Shown: positions 44,140-54,248, numbered from the stretch's first letter. The stretch is DNA of 64,000 nt from Bacillus sp. AFS055030 (GCF_002574545.1 NZ_NUGT01000019.1:1-64000), one strand, 5' to 3'. A program made the numbers and translations. The notes: a model not told the origin generated them from the letters alone.

Positions 44140-46155
44140 TAGTAAATATTGCGAATACCAAGGCTTATTGTCCTTATTTTTCTTTTTTTGTTTTTCGTTC
44201 ATTTTTTTATTTATACAAGGTTTTGTAGGTTGTGTCCCTCTACGAAAATAAAGTGAAACCTTATTTCCACAGCCTTCCTTATATAAGAGACCCGTCTTTT
44301 CATCTACTGCAACTTTAACTAGATTATTTGGTAGTTTAGTAACTATATTTTTATCCGATAAATTTGTTATAACTGATGCCCACACTTTCTTGGACAATGA
44401 ACTTTCCTCTACAGATAAATTTTTTGAATGATCATACCCAACCCATACTCCAACAATAAGATTCGAATGGAATCCAATCATCCAACTATCCTTTTTTGTA
44501 GTACCAGTTTTACCATAATAATCTTTTGGTAGTTCAGGAATAATACTAGTACCTGTCACTGGCAAGTAGCCTGAAAAATTTGTGTTGAACATTCCGTTCA
44601 TTAGTTGCTTAAGAATAATGGTTTGATCTTTATCTAATCTTTGTTTTTCATCAAACTTTTCTTTATAGATCGTCTTTCCAGATTGAGTTTTAATCTCTTT
44701 TACAAAATGAGGAATAACATCTTTACCGTTATTCGCAATTAAAGCATAAGCTCTTGTCATATCGAGCAATGATGCATCTTGAGTGCCCAGTGCCATTGAA
44801 GGTAGTTTATTATTTGGTGCGGTTAAATGGAATAACTTCTGTGCTTTAATAAATTCGTCTGTCCCAACTGCCTGTTGTGTTTTTACTGCATATATATTGT
44901 CTGAAACAGCAATTGCTTTAGCTAGAGTGATTGAATCATGTGCGTATAGATTGCCACTATTTTTAGGACTATATGAATCTCCATCTTCAAAGTGAAATAA
45001 AGTAGGCTTACTTAGAAGTCTTGTAGATGGGGTATATCCATTTTCAAGTGCACTGTAATATAGAATTGGTTTTATTGTACTTCCTACCTGTCTTTTCGAC
45101 GTTATTGCTCGGTTAAATAAAAACTGTCCTTTCTCACGGCCTCCAGTCATACCTAATACTTCACCAGTTTCACTATTTAATACAATTACACTCGCCTGTA
45201 AATCAGTTCTTGGTCTAATAAACTTATCAAATGCTTGATCAATGTGCTTTTGAATAGAGGGGTTAAATGTAGTATAAATTTGGCTACCATTGTTATTGAT
45301 CGATTGTCCAATTGAAGTCATAATCTCTTTTTGAACACTTTGTTGAAAATAAGATGTAAATGAAGAATTTGATGTGTGTTTAATTGGTTTTAACTTGATC
45401 GTTTCATCAATTGCATTTTTAACACTTTTTGAGTTGATTAATTTATTTTGTTCAAGTGCCGATAAAATTCGTTGTTGCCTTTTCTTTACAGATGAAAAAT
45501 GAACATAAGGATCATAGACTGAAGGATTAGCTGGAATACTTAATAAAAATGTAGATTCACCAATTGTGAGCTCATTTGTCTCTTTTCCTAAGAAAGTATT
45601 CGCCGCAGTTTCTAGACCATAAACACCATGTCCAAAATAAATGGTGTTTAAATACGCTTCTAATAGTTTGTTTTTACTGTAAGCTGACTCTAGTCTCATC
45701 GTCAAAAAAGCCTCTTTAAATTTACGTTTAAGCGTTTTTTCTTGTGAAAGATATAGATTCTTTGCAAGTTGCTGGGTAATTGTACTTCCGCCTTGAGCGT
45801 ATTGTCCCTTCGTTATATTAATTAAAATAGCAGAACCAACCCTTTTTAAGTCAAAGCCATGATGATGAAAGAAATTACGATCTTCAGAAACTAAAATACT
45901 ATTAACCGCAATCGGAGGTACATCTGCAATTTTAAGTGTTTTACGATTTTGAAGTAGCTTAGTTTTACTAATTAGTTTTTGATTGTTATCATAGTAACTT
46001 GAATTTGACTCAATAAATAATGAAGGCTTTGTAGATGTAATTGCAAGGAGATAGACACAAGATAAAAACAGTGTCCCTGAAATTGAAATAATAGTGAGCA
46101 ATATGCCGACCTTTTGGAGTGTACGCCAATGAAAAGAGTAGTTGAAATTATACAA
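44137..46155 (-). CDS. pbpG: Class A penicillin-binding protein (PbpG/PBP2D-like)
   Basis: 672 residues: cytoplasmic stub, one membrane helix (about 16-38), a glycosyltransferase-51 domain (about 60-235; EDRNFFHHHGFD with catalytic Glu, GGSTITQQLAKNL) and a transpeptidase domain (about 310-620; STIKP with active Ser, SDN, GKTGTT). The C terminus is Lys-rich. PbpG in B. subtilis is SigF-dependent and acts in spore germ-cell wall synthesis with PbpF; context between ywhD and speE matches. Start TTG with strong AAAGGAGG. Confidence 0.92.
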   Translation of the reverse strand: MYNFNYSFHWRTLQKVGILLTIISISGTLFLSCVYLLAITSTKPSLFIESNSSYYDNNQKLISKTKLLQNRKTLKIADVPPIAVNSILVSEDRNFFHHHGFDLKRVGSAILINITKGQYAQGGSTITQQLAKNLYLSQEKTLKRKFKEAFLTMRLESAYSKNKLLEAYLNTIYFGHGVYGLETAANTFLGKETNELTIGESTFLLSIPANPSVYDPYVHFSSVKKRQQRILSALEQNKLINSKSVKNAIDETIKLKPIKHTSNSSFTSYFQQSVQKEIMTSIGQSINNNGSQIYTTFNPSIQKHIDQAFDKFIRPRTDLQASVIVLNSETGEVLGMTGGREKGQFLFNRAITSKRQVGSTIKPILYYSALENGYTPSTRLLSKPTLFHFEDGDSYSPKNSGNLYAHDSITLAKAIAVSDNIYAVKTQQAVGTDEFIKAQKLFHLTAPNNKLPSMALGTQDASLLDMTRAYALIANNGKDVIPHFVKEIKTQSGKTIYKEKFDEKQRLDKDQTIILKQLMNGMFNTNFSGYLPVTGTSIIPELPKDYYGKTGTTKKDSWMIGFHSNLIVGVWVGYDHSKNLSVEESSLSKKVWASVITNLSDKNIVTKLPNNLVKVAVDEKTGLLYKEGCGNKVSLYFRRGTQPTKPCINKKMNEKQKKKNKDNKPWYSQYLL

Positions 46156-46270
46156 AAATGTATCCTCCTTTCGATTTGTTTCTCTAATTTACTACTAGTA
46201 TGGTAGATTAAGAGAAATTTTATTCAAATTACCGAAGTAAAAAATATCAAATAATTTAACTTTAAAAATC

Positions 46271-46298
46271 TTGCATTTCACAAAAATTACTCTATACT
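46271..46298 (+). promoter_or_regulatory. SigA-type promoter for speE-speB
   Basis: TTGCAT (46271-46276) and TATACT (46293-46298) are 16 bp apart. It would leave an approximately 165-nt leader to speE, which contains a remnant of the hairpin repeat. The other part of the 317-bp gap (46156-46270) holds no gene. Confidence 0.6.
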
Positions 46299-46387
46299 TT
46301 TCTTTTGTACGGCAAAAAATTGTCGTAACAACACAAATCCGATAGGAATTAGGAAGAGTGGGGATAATACGAAACATAATCGAAAAG

Positions 46388-46416
46388 TTGTAGCGCCTAG
46401 ACGTTGGAACTAGATA
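46388..46416. repeat. Fragment of the hairpin repeat in speE leader
   Basis: TTGTAGCGCCTAGACGTTGG followed by AACTAGATATT resembles the right end of the repeat unit (GGCTAACGCCTGGAGCTAGACAAT). The partner arm is not evident, so it is probably a decayed copy. Confidence 0.4.
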
Positions 46417-46471
46417 TTACGATACTTTATGTTTCAAACTAAATCTTGATAAAGAAGGGTAGATGCATTAA

Positions 46472-47299
46472 ATGGAATTATGGTTTACTGAAAAACAAAC
46501 AAAAAACTTTGGAATTACTGCTAAAATTAATAAAACTTTACATACAGAGCAAACTGAGTTTCAAAAGCTTGACATGGTAGAGACAGAAGAGTTCGGAAAC
46601 ATGCTTATTTTAGATGGTATGGTTATGACAACTCAAAAAGATGAGTTCGTTTACCACGAAATGGTAGCGCATGTACCTTTATTCACACACCCAAATCCTG
46701 AAAACGTATTAGTTGTAGGTGGCGGTGACGGTGGTGTTATTCGCGAAGTATTAAAACACCCAAGCGTGAAGAAAGCAACTCTAGTTGAAATTGATGGAAA
46801 AGTAATTGAGTACTCTAAAAAATACTTACCTGAAATCGCAGGAAAATTAGAAGATCCACGTGTAGAAGTAAAAGTAGACGACGGATTTATGCATATTGCA
46901 AATAGTGAAAATGTTTATGATGTAATAATGGTAGACTCAACTGAACCAGTTGGTCCTGCAGTTAACTTATTTACAAAAGGTTTCTATGCTGGAATCGCTA
47001 AAGCATTAAAAGAAGATGGAATTTTTGTGGCACAAACGGACAACCCATGGTTTACTCCAGAGTTAATCACACAAGTTCAACGTGATGTAAGAGAAATCTT
47101 CCCAATCACTCGTTTATACATTGCAAATATCCCAACATATCCAAGTGGTATGTGGACATTTACAATTGGTTCGAAAAAACATGATCCACTTGAAGTAGAA
47201 GAGAATCGTTTCTTCGATATTGAGACAAAATATTACACAAAAGAGCTACACAAAGCAGCGTTCGTATTACCAAAATTTGTAGCTGATCTTACTAAATAA
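46472..47299 (+). CDS. speE: Spermidine synthase
   Basis: Transfers aminopropyl from decarboxylated SAM to putrescine. 275 residues. Family signatures: [18 protein letters not shown] near residue 85 (dcSAM loop), DDGFMHIA, and [10 protein letters not shown] with catalytic Asp; [13 protein letters not shown] near the end. First gene of speE-speB, as in B. subtilis. Confidence 0.97.
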   Translation: MELWFTEKQTKNFGITAKINKTLHTEQTEFQKLDMVETEEFGNMLILDGMVMTTQKDEFVYHEMVAHVPLFTHPNPENVLVVGGGDGGVIREVLKHPSVKKATLVEIDGKVIEYSKKYLPEIAGKLEDPRVEVKVDDGFMHIANSENVYDVIMVDSTEPVGPAVNLFTKGFYAGIAKALKEDGIFVAQTDNPWFTPELITQVQRDVREIFPITRLYIANIPTYPSGMWTFTIGSKKHDPLEVEENRFFDIETKYYTKELHKAAFVLPKFVADLTK

Positions 47300-47311
47300 G
47301 GGGGCTTTATT

Positions 47312-48184
47312 ATGCGTTTTGATGAAGCTTATTCTGGAAATGTATTCATAAAGAGTCATCCAAACTTTGAAGAAAGTAAAGCGGTTATTTATGGTATGCC
47401 TATGGACTGGACTGTAAGTTTCAGACCAGGCTCTCGTTTTGGCCCTGCGCGTATTCGTGAAGTTTCAATTGGATTAGAGGAATATAGTCCTTATCAAGAT
47501 AAAGAACTTGAGGAAGTTAAATATTTCGACGCAGGGGATATCCCATTACCATTTGGTAATGCTCAAAGAAGCCTTGATATGATTGAAGATTATATTGATG
47601 GCTTATTAGCTGAAGGTAAATTTCCACTAGGAATGGGTGGAGAGCATCTTGTTTCATGGCCGGTAATGAAGGCTATGTACAAGAAATATCCTGATTTAGC
47701 TATTATTCATTTTGATGCTCATACTGATTTACGTGATTCATATGAAGGTGAGCCATTATCTCACTCAACACCAATTAAAAAAGTTTGTGATTTAATTGGA
47801 CCAAAAAATGTTTATTCATTTGGAATCCGTTCAGGTATGAAGGAAGAATTTGAATGGGCTAAAGAAGTTGGAATGAATTTATTCAAATTCGAAGTGCTTG
47901 AGCCGTTAAAGAAAGTACTTCCAACACTTGCTGGGCGTCCAGTATATGTAACGATCGATATCGATGTACTAGACCCTGCACATGCTCCTGGAACAGGAAC
48001 ACTTGAAGCTGGTGGTATTACATCAAAAGAAATGCTTGATAGCATCTTAGCAATCGCAAATAGTGATATTAACGTTGTTGGGGCAGACCTAGTAGAAGTA
48101 GCTCCTGTATACGATCATGCAGAGCAAACTCAAGTTGCAGCAAGTAAATTTATTCGTGAAATCTTATTAGGTTGGGTAAAATAA
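47312..48184 (+). CDS. speB: Agmatinase
   Basis: Hydrolyses agmatine to putrescine and urea, supplying SpeE. 290 residues, ureohydrolase family. The binuclear manganese ligands appear in GMGGEHLVSWP (His), IHFDAHTDLRD (Asp-x-His-x-x-Asp) and TIDIDVLDPAHAPGTGT (Asp-x-Asp). It begins 12 bp after speE with GGGGGC upstream. Operon with speE makes spermidine from arginine-derived agmatine; speA is not in this window. Confidence 0.96.
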   Translation: MRFDEAYSGNVFIKSHPNFEESKAVIYGMPMDWTVSFRPGSRFGPARIREVSIGLEEYSPYQDKELEEVKYFDAGDIPLPFGNAQRSLDMIEDYIDGLLAEGKFPLGMGGEHLVSWPVMKAMYKKYPDLAIIHFDAHTDLRDSYEGEPLSHSTPIKKVCDLIGPKNVYSFGIRSGMKEEFEWAKEVGMNLFKFEVLEPLKKVLPTLAGRPVYVTIDIDVLDPAHAPGTGTLEAGGITSKEMLDSILAIANSDINVVGADLVEVAPVYDHAEQTQVAASKFIREILLGWVK

Positions 48185-48193
48185 AAGATTTAT

Positions 48194-48240
48194 AAAAGGC
48201 GATTTTTCGTTCATTAGGACGAGAATTCGCCTTTTTATAT
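48194..48240 (+). terminator. Terminator of speE-speB
   Basis: AAAAGGCGA pairs with TCGCCTTTT, inner TCGT/ACGA, then TTATAT. About 10 nt after the stop. Confidence 0.85.
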
Positions 48241-48300
48241 TGAATTTATAAAACCGTTAACTACTTAAATAATTATTTAATCAAATATCTAAAATTCCTA

Positions 48301-48349
48301 TTGATAATGATAATCATTACCTTTATAATTGAGAACGATTATTGTTATC
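48301..48349 (+). promoter_or_regulatory. Fur-controlled promoter with two Fur boxes
   Basis: TTGATA (48301-48306) and TATAAT (48324-48329), 17 bp apart, form a near-perfect SigA promoter. GATAATGATAATCATTACC (48303-48321) in its spacer matches the 19-bp Fur box at 18 positions. A second weaker box, GAGAACGATTATTGTTATC, is at 48331-48349 over the start region. Repression by Fur with iron is the expected outcome. Confidence 0.9.
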
Positions 48350-48369
48350 AAAATAAGGGGGAAGAGAAG

Positions 48370-49485
48370 ATGAAAAAAGGGGTAAGGAAATCTATTTTAA
48401 TGCTACATTTGTTGTGCAGCTTAGTTTTTGGACTTTTTATTATTGCTGTTTGTGCAACAGGTAGTGTATTGGTGTTTGGCAATCAGATTGAGCATGTTTT
48501 AAATCCACAGTATTTTAAGCCGGCAAGTAATGAAATAAATGTTGGCATTAAAGAAGCAGAAAAGATTTTCCTTGAACAGTACAAAGGTTTTCAAATTTCA
48601 AGGATGGATGTGCCTTCAAAGTTATCGGATGTATACCATGCAAGTATGTCAAAAGGGCATAATGAAATTGATGTATATGTAGATCCAAGTAATGGCAAAT
48701 TATTGGGGAATTTTGATAGAGAAAAATCAGTCGTTTCTTTTGTTAAAGAGTTACATACACATTTATTATTAGATGAAATTGGTGAAACAATTATTGGTAT
48801 CGTTGCAATTGCATTTATTATTATTCTTATTACAGGTGTTTATTTATGGTATCCAGGTATTAAACGAATGTTTAAAAGCCTAAAAATTAAATGGAATAAA
48901 AGTCAAATGGCAAAAAATCTATCATTACATAATTTCATAGGGGTTATTACTTTACCATTTTTACTTGTTGTAGCAATTACGGGGATGCTATTTCCATTCC
49001 AAGAAAAGATTGAAGAATCTTTGAAATTGAAATTTACATCGAATTATCCTGAAGATCTTAAATCGGTTGATAATGGTAAACAACGAATTGGACTGGATTC
49101 GATAGTTGCCCAAATTAATAAATTACACCCGGAAGGTGAGTTATACAAGTTCAGACTTCCATCGGATAAAGAAGGTGTTATAGAAGCACAATTAAGTGAT
49201 GGCAGTTACGATCCTGAAGGTAAAGGAAATACAAGGGAATTCTTTGATCAATTTTCTGGAAAGCATTTAGGAACATTTTCCAAAAATACTGAAACAGCCT
49301 ATGATAAATTTTTTGTTTGGCGTGAAAGTTTGCATAGAGGAACTTTCGGTGGCGTGTTCGTAAAAACAATTTATGCCTTAGTTGGCATAGCTCCGCTTGG
49401 CTTAGGTATAACTGGGATTACAATGTGGGCGTTAAAGAGAAAAAACAAAGCTAAAAAATTGAAAAAATTACAACAAGCAGCATAA
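48370..49485 (+). CDS. Iron-regulated PepSY-TM membrane protein, candidate reductase
   Basis: 371 residues with about four membrane helices (15-40, 140-165, 200-222, 335-360) and PepSY domains in the extracytoplasmic loops (NVGIKEAEKIFLEQY, and the loop around VAQINKLHPEGELYK). PepSY-TM proteins such as FoxB and FpvG reduce siderophore iron or act in heme use. Histidines that could hold heme are in HLLCS, LHTHLLLDE, LHNFIG and SLHRGTFGG. The frame starts 23 codons earlier, inside the promoter; ATG 48370 with GGGGGAAGAG is right. Fur boxes support a role in iron acquisition; reductase activity is inference. Confidence 0.82.
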   Translation: MKKGVRKSILMLHLLCSLVFGLFIIAVCATGSVLVFGNQIEHVLNPQYFKPASNEINVGIKEAEKIFLEQYKGFQISRMDVPSKLSDVYHASMSKGHNEIDVYVDPSNGKLLGNFDREKSVVSFVKELHTHLLLDEIGETIIGIVAIAFIIILITGVYLWYPGIKRMFKSLKIKWNKSQMAKNLSLHNFIGVITLPFLLVVAITGMLFPFQEKIEESLKLKFTSNYPEDLKSVDNGKQRIGLDSIVAQINKLHPEGELYKFRLPSDKEGVIEAQLSDGSYDPEGKGNTREFFDQFSGKHLGTFSKNTETAYDKFFVWRESLHRGTFGGVFVKTIYALVGIAPLGLGITGITMWALKRKNKAKKLKKLQQAA

Positions 49486-49542
49486 ACCAAAATTTTATAT
49501 TGAAGTATGTTTTTAACCAAATCGGTTGAATCATTGATAGGA

Positions 49543-49591
49543 CCCGTAAGAAAATGCGCAAACAGCCGTATTTATCTTTCGGGTTTTTTTA
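49543..49591 (+). terminator. Terminator of the PepSY gene
   Basis: CCCGTAAGA and TCTTTCGGG pair imperfectly, with inner CG/CG pairs, followed by seven Ts. Confidence 0.75.
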
Positions 49592-49674
49592 TTGGGAACA
49601 AATATGAGTATTTGTATTGTTTTTATAGTAAAACAACCGTTTTGTAGAAAGATAAAAATAGAAAAATGTAAAAA

Positions 49675-49692
49675 GTTAACGTTGACGTTAAC
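49675..49692. promoter_or_regulatory. Palindromic operator before the MerR gene
   Basis: GTTAACG and CGTTAAC with a TTGA spacer, overlapping a -35-like TTGACG (49682-49687). TAAGAT at 49706-49711 gives an 18-bp spacer, longer than usual, as for MerR-type promoters. Autoregulation by the MerR protein is inferred. Confidence 0.5.
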
Positions 49693-49760
49693 GATATACT
49701 AGGAGTAAGATAGATAAGTGATATAAAAAGGGGAAATTCATTTCGAAAGGAGAAAATGAT

Positions 49761-50183
49761 TTGCTTTACAAAATAGATGAAGTAGCGAAGGAATGTGGAT
49801 TAACAAAGCGATCGATTCGTTATTATGAAGAAATTGGTTTAATCTCACCACCTGAAAGAAGCGAAGGAGGATTTCGACTTTATTCAGACTTTCATATCGA
49901 ACGACTGAAGAAAATAATGAATGTTCGTGATGTTCTTGGATTTTCTTTACAAGAGGTACAGGAATATATGGCAATCAGTGAGGCGTTTGAAGAATTCCGA
50001 TTACAATATAGAGAAAACAAGGAAAAGATGACTGAAGAAGAAAGAAAAGAAAAGCTTCTAGGGGCGGAAGAAATACTTGGTCAACAATTAAAAATGATTG
50101 ATGACAAGCTTGAAAAAATGAACGAGATTCGAGATGAAATGAATGAGATGTATCAAAAGGTGAAAAAAGCATTAGAACAATAA
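49761..50183 (+). CDS. MerR-family regulator (YfmP-like)
   Basis: 140 residues: winged helix with YKIDEVAKECGLTKRSIRYY (residues 3-22), then the second helix-turn, and a coiled coil from about 70 to the C terminus rich in Glu/Lys. No Cys pair in the effector end, so not a mercury or copper sensor type. Starts TTG with AAAGGAG 8 nt upstream. Adjacent to an MFS pump, matching yfmP-yfmO of B. subtilis, whose regulator represses the pump. Ligand unknown. Confidence 0.85.
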   Translation: MLYKIDEVAKECGLTKRSIRYYEEIGLISPPERSEGGFRLYSDFHIERLKKIMNVRDVLGFSLQEVQEYMAISEAFEEFRLQYRENKEKMTEEERKEKLLGAEEILGQQLKMIDDKLEKMNEIRDEMNEMYQKVKKALEQ

Positions 50184-50206
50184 ATACTATGGGAGATGGA
50201 TAAAAG

Positions 50207-51433
50207 ATGTCAAACTTGGCAAATAGTAAAAAACAAAAGACAAAGATAAATCAAAAACCTAGTCTTTTGAATCAACCAAAGGCAATATGGGCAGTTGGTT
50301 TTGCCTGCGTTATCGCATTCATGGGAATTGGTTTAGTTGATCCAATCTTACCAGCAATTGCTGAAAAGATGCATGCTTCTAAAAGTGATGTAACGCTTCT
50401 TTTTACAAGTTACAATTTAGTAATGGCAATCGCGATGTTAATAACAGGTTTTATCTCTTCACGTATTGGAATCAAATGGACACTACTTTTAGGCATACTA
50501 ATTATTGCGATTTTCTCAGGTCTTGGAGGAAACTCAAGTAGTATTTGGGAATTGGTATGGTTACGTGGAGGTTGGGGTCTAGGTAACGCATTATTCGTTG
50601 CGACTGCATTATCTGCAATTGTTTCATTATCTAGATCTGGTGTTGCACAATCTATTATTTTATACGAAACAGCGATTGGCCTTGGGATATCAGTTGGTCC
50701 ACTTTTAGGTGGAGAATTAGGTTCAATTTCTTGGAGAGGTCCATTTTTTGGCGTAGCTTGTTTAATGGTCATTGCATTTTTATCTCTATCTATTATGATG
50801 CCAAAAACACCTATAACAAAAAATACGAAAAAAGCATCATTCCTTGATCCATTCCGTGCTCTTAAACATAGATCGTTATTAACATTAGGTATTACAGCAT
50901 TTTTATATAACTTTGGATTCTTTACTTTATTAGCATTCTCACCATTTTTTATGGGTTTAAAGGAACATGGTTTAGGATTAGTTTTCTTAGGATGGGGACT
51001 TTTATTAGCAATTACATCTGTATTTATGGCACCAAAATTACAAAAGAAATTCGGTACACTTAAATCGATGTATGCTATGCTAACACTTTTCGCTTTCACA
51101 CTGATCGTAATGGGAATTGGAACAGAAACAAATAGTGTAATTATTGTCTGTGTAATAATTGCTGGTGCATTTTTAGGAAATAACAACACATTAATTACAA
51201 CAGCAGTAATGCAAGCAGCTCCAGTTGAACGCTCAACAGCATCAGCTGCATATAGCTTTTTACGTTTCCTTGGTGGGGCAATTGCACCATATTTAGCAGG
51301 TAAACTTGCTGAATGGTATAATTCACATGTTCCATTCTATGTAGGTGGATGTTTTGTATTACTATCGGTACTTTTCTTGTTTATTAATAAAAAGCATTTA
51401 ATTCATATTGATAAAGCAGAATCTGCACATTAA
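50207..51433 (+). CDS. MFS multidrug-type efflux transporter (YfmO-like)
   Basis: 408 residues, twelve membrane helices, DHA1-like. Motif GIGLVDPILPAIAEKM in helix 1, RIGIKWTLLLG between helices 2 and 3 (partial motif A), and LYETAIGLGISVGPLLGG in helix 5 (motif C of antiporters). It follows the MerR gene by 23 bp, so both are cotranscribed, with the pump under its regulator. Substrate not readable. Confidence 0.88.
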   Translation: MSNLANSKKQKTKINQKPSLLNQPKAIWAVGFACVIAFMGIGLVDPILPAIAEKMHASKSDVTLLFTSYNLVMAIAMLITGFISSRIGIKWTLLLGILIIAIFSGLGGNSSSIWELVWLRGGWGLGNALFVATALSAIVSLSRSGVAQSIILYETAIGLGISVGPLLGGELGSISWRGPFFGVACLMVIAFLSLSIMMPKTPITKNTKKASFLDPFRALKHRSLLTLGITAFLYNFGFFTLLAFSPFFMGLKEHGLGLVFLGWGLLLAITSVFMAPKLQKKFGTLKSMYAMLTLFAFTLIVMGIGTETNSVIIVCVIIAGAFLGNNNTLITTAVMQAAPVERSTASAAYSFLRFLGGAIAPYLAGKLAEWYNSHVPFYVGGCFVLLSVLFLFINKKHLIHIDKAESAH

Positions 51434-51450
51434 TATAATCGGGTAGTTCT

Positions 51451-51487
51451 TAAACCCGCTAGGAATTGCGTATTCCTGGCGGGTTTT
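51451..51487 (+). terminator. Terminator of the MerR-MFS operon
   Basis: AAACCCGCTAGGAAT pairs with ATTCCTGGCGGGTTT (one mismatch) with a short loop, then Ts. Confidence 0.92.
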
Positions 51488-51503
51488 TGTATTTTAAAAT
51501 GAA

Positions 51504-51535
51504 AAAATAAAAAACAGCCCACTACGAACTGTTTT
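51504..51535 (-). terminator. Weak terminator of the 84-residue membrane gene
   Basis: AAACAG pairs with CTGTTT; the minus strand runs on into T-rich sequence. Short stem with few G/C pairs. Confidence 0.45.
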
Positions 51536-51790
51536 TCATGGTCCGAAATGACCAAACACCGCTAGATAAACGATGAAGCCAATCAATGCGAGTAATCCAA
51601 TTAGTGCTGCTGTAAAACTTCCGAACATGATTGCTTTTCGTTTGAAAATGAACCACAAGATGAGTCCTACAACGAATGGCACAAAAAATACGTACAAATA
51701 AATGAGAAAAATACTCGACAATGAAATGATCCCAATGCCTAGTCCAATGAAAAATAGTTTGATGGATGATAGTTGTGCAAAAGTTTTCAT
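51536..51790 (-). CDS. Small hypothetical membrane protein
   Basis: 84 residues with three hydrophobic helices (about 10-33, 35-50, 56-78) and a basic loop FKRKAI between the second and third. Ends VFGHFGP. AGGGGAT lies upstream of the ATG. No family recognised; small membrane proteins of this kind occur beside ywiB in bacilli, but I cannot name it. Confidence 0.65.
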   Translation of the reverse strand: MKTFAQLSSIKLFFIGLGIGIISLSSIFLIYLYVFFVPFVVGLILWFIFKRKAIMFGSFTAALIGLLALIGFIVYLAVFGHFGP

Positions 51791-52092
51791 AAAATCCCCT
51801 TTAATTCATCATATGTTCTTTATTGTCTCACAAATGGTTTTCAATTGAAAACAAAAATCCCTCTTAGTTCAAGGCAAGATTATTTATGCAATTCAAGTTG
51901 ATTACGTTCAATGAGTCATTAAACAATTTACATTTATTTTTCAAAGTCTGATGATTTTGTTCACTTTAATGAATAATTTTCACAATTTTTTTCTTACCTA
52001 TTTTATTTTTTTAATTAGATTATGCTAAAATGGGAAAAGATGATTTTTGGATGTGATTCGTTACGTTCATGGGGAGAAAAGGACGTGTAAAA
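51791..52092. other. 302-bp gap before ywiB
   Basis: Holds no gene. Very A/T-rich; a possible -10 TATGCTAAAAT lies near 52020, but no clear -35 at the right distance. The early ATG at 52069 falls within it and is judged to be upstream of the true ywiB start. Confidence 0.5.
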
Positions 52093-52530
52093 GTGAAAGG
52101 ACAACAAGGTATACCTGTCTCAATTGACTTTGAGACTTTGATAAAAGATCCACACGGGCGTGATAAAATCAGTTTTCAAGCAAATGGCCTATACTATAAA
52201 AAAGATGATGTTTCATATTTATTATTTGATGAAAATCACGAGGATCGAAAAGTAAAGGCTACTATGAAAATAGGTAAAGGGGAAGTAACGATTATTCGAA
52301 ATGGCGGAGTTATGATGCGTCATCAATATCGAGTAAATGAAACGACTGAAGGTACTTTCTCAAATGAGTTAGGCGTATTTCAAACGAAGGCATATACAAA
52401 AAAACTACAATTTCTAGTATCTGAAGAACCTTTGAAAGGGTTACTTCAATTAGGATATAAGTTATTCGTAGGAGATGAAAATGCTGGTTCGTATAACATT
52501 ACAGTATCAATTAAGGAGGCAACGAAATGA
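52093..52530 (+). CDS. ywiB: DUF1934 beta-barrel protein YwiB
   Basis: 145 residues. Beta-rich, with [40 protein letters not shown] and [20 protein letters not shown]-type strands. It belongs to the calycin-like YwiB family of unknown role. GTG 52093 is chosen as start because AAAAGGA lies 9 nt upstream and the length then fits B. subtilis YwiB; ATG 52069 has no SD. The stop overlaps argS by 4 bp, as in B. subtilis, so the two are coupled. Confidence 0.85.
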   Translation: MKGQQGIPVSIDFETLIKDPHGRDKISFQANGLYYKKDDVSYLLFDENHEDRKVKATMKIGKGEVTIIRNGGVMMRHQYRVNETTEGTFSNELGVFQTKAYTKKLQFLVSEEPLKGLLQLGYKLFVGDENAGSYNITVSIKEATK

Positions 52531-54197
52531 ATACATTAGAACAAGTAAAAAATCGATTGAAAAATGAGATCGAAGCTGCGGTATTAAAAGCAGGACTAGC
52601 AACAGAGGAACAATTACCTCAAGTCGTATTAGAAACACCAAAAGATAAAGCGCACGGAGATTTTTCAACAAATATGGCGATGCAATTAGCACGAGTTGCT
52701 AAAAAGGCTCCTAGAATGATTGCAGAGGAGTTAATTAATTCTTTTGATCAAAGTAAGGCAAGCATTCAAAAAGTGGAAATTGCTGGACCAGGATTCATCA
52801 ATTTCTATATGGATAATAGTTACTTAACTGATTTAATCCCTACAATTATTAAATCTGGAAACGAATATGGCCAAACAAACTTTGGTAACGGTGAAAAGAT
52901 TTTAGTTGAATTTGTTTCAGCGAATCCGACTGGAGATTTACATTTAGGACATGCTCGTGGAGCAGCGTTTGGAGATTCACTATGTAATATTTTAGACAAA
53001 GCAGGCTATGAAGTAACTCGAGAATATTATATTAACGATGCAGGTAACCAAATTAATAATTTAGCTTTATCAGTAGAAGCTCGTTATATGCAAGCTCTTG
53101 GAATGGATAAAGAAATGCCTGCAGATGGCTACCATGGGGCAGATATTATTGAGATTGGTAAAACATTAGCTGCTGAATTTGGTGACCGTTATATGAATGA
53201 ACCAGAAGATACTCGCTACAAATTCTTCCGTGAGTATGGTTTAAAATTAGAAATGGAGAAACTGCAACGAGATCTACGTAATTTCAGAGTAGACTTTGAT
53301 GTATGGTATTCAGAAACGTCATTATATGAAAACGGTAAAGTGCTAGAGGCTCTTGATGATTTAAAACAACGTGGTGAAACATATGAAGAAGAAGGAGCGA
53401 CGTGGTTCCGTTCTACAACATATGGAGATGATAAAGACCGTGTACTGATTAAAAGTGACGGCTCGTATACTTATTTAACTCCGGATATCGCTTATCACCG
53501 TGACAAGCTTAGTCGAGGAGCAGATAAATTAATTGATATTCTTGGAGCTGACCATCACGGATATATTCCTCGAATGAAAGCAGCAATTCAAGCGCTAGGT
53601 TATAATGCTGATACGCTAGAAGTAGAAATTATCCAAATGGTTCAGTTATATCAAGACGGTCAAAAAGTAAAAATGAGTAAACGCACAGGTAAAGCAGTAA
53701 CTCTACGTGATCTAATGGAAGAAGTAGGTATTGATGCGACACGTTATTTCTTTGCAATGCGTGGATGTGACTCACATTTAGATTTTGATATGGACTTAGC
53801 TGTGTCTAAATCAAACGAAAACCCAGTGTATTATTCTCAATACGCACACGCTCGTGTGTGTAGTATTCTTCGTCAAGGAGAAGAAATGGGTATTGTTTAC
53901 AATGGAGAAGCTGATTATAGCCTTGTTTCATCTGAAAAGGAATATGAGTTATTAAAGAAATTAGGAGAATTCCCAGCGGTGGTTTCATTAGCTGCTTCAA
54001 AACGTACTCCTCATCATATTACAAACTATGTGTTTGAATTAGCGGGTACATTCCACAGTTTCTATAATGCAGAAAAGGTGTTAGATCCTGAAAATGTTGA
54101 AAAATCAAAGGCTAGATTGGCATTAATGAAAGCTGTTCAAGTTACATTACAAAATGCATTAGCTTTAGTTGGAGTTTCTGCACCAGAAAAAATGTAA
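52527..54197 (+). CDS. argS: Arginine--tRNA ligase
   Basis: Charges tRNA-Arg. 556 residues, class I. N-terminal tRNA D-loop recognition domain (1-110), signature [18 protein letters not shown] (HIGH motif as HLGH) near residue 130, and the [12 protein letters not shown] (KMSKS-like, KMSKR) segment near 382; anticodon-binding domain from about 435. ATG after AAGGAGG, overlapping ywiB by ATGA. No T-box leader seen. Confidence 0.98.
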   Translation: MNTLEQVKNRLKNEIEAAVLKAGLATEEQLPQVVLETPKDKAHGDFSTNMAMQLARVAKKAPRMIAEELINSFDQSKASIQKVEIAGPGFINFYMDNSYLTDLIPTIIKSGNEYGQTNFGNGEKILVEFVSANPTGDLHLGHARGAAFGDSLCNILDKAGYEVTREYYINDAGNQINNLALSVEARYMQALGMDKEMPADGYHGADIIEIGKTLAAEFGDRYMNEPEDTRYKFFREYGLKLEMEKLQRDLRNFRVDFDVWYSETSLYENGKVLEALDDLKQRGETYEEEGATWFRSTTYGDDKDRVLIKSDGSYTYLTPDIAYHRDKLSRGADKLIDILGADHHGYIPRMKAAIQALGYNADTLEVEIIQMVQLYQDGQKVKMSKRTGKAVTLRDLMEEVGIDATRYFFAMRGCDSHLDFDMDLAVSKSNENPVYYSQYAHARVCSILRQGEEMGIVYNGEADYSLVSSEKEYELLKKLGEFPAVVSLAASKRTPHHITNYVFELAGTFHSFYNAEKVLDPENVEKSKARLALMKAVQVTLQNALALVGVSAPEKM

Positions 54198-54208
54198 GTA
54201 ATTTAGTG

Positions 54209-54248
54209 AAAGTATCATATCCCTATTTGGGGTATGGTACTTTTTTTG
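54209..54248 (+). terminator. Terminator of ywiB-argS
   Basis: AAAGTATCATATCCC pairs with GGGGTATGGTACTTT with a few mismatches, then seven Ts. About 10 nt after the stop. Confidence 0.88.

Noticed and set aside
46195-46377. A 60-codon minus-strand frame in the pbpG-speE gap
   Set aside because: It covers the predicted speE promoter on the other strand and has no SD or recognisable domain.
50410-51189. A 259-codon minus-strand frame
   Set aside because: It is antisense to the MFS transporter, with Pro/Asn/Lys-biased composition and no family; a shadow frame.
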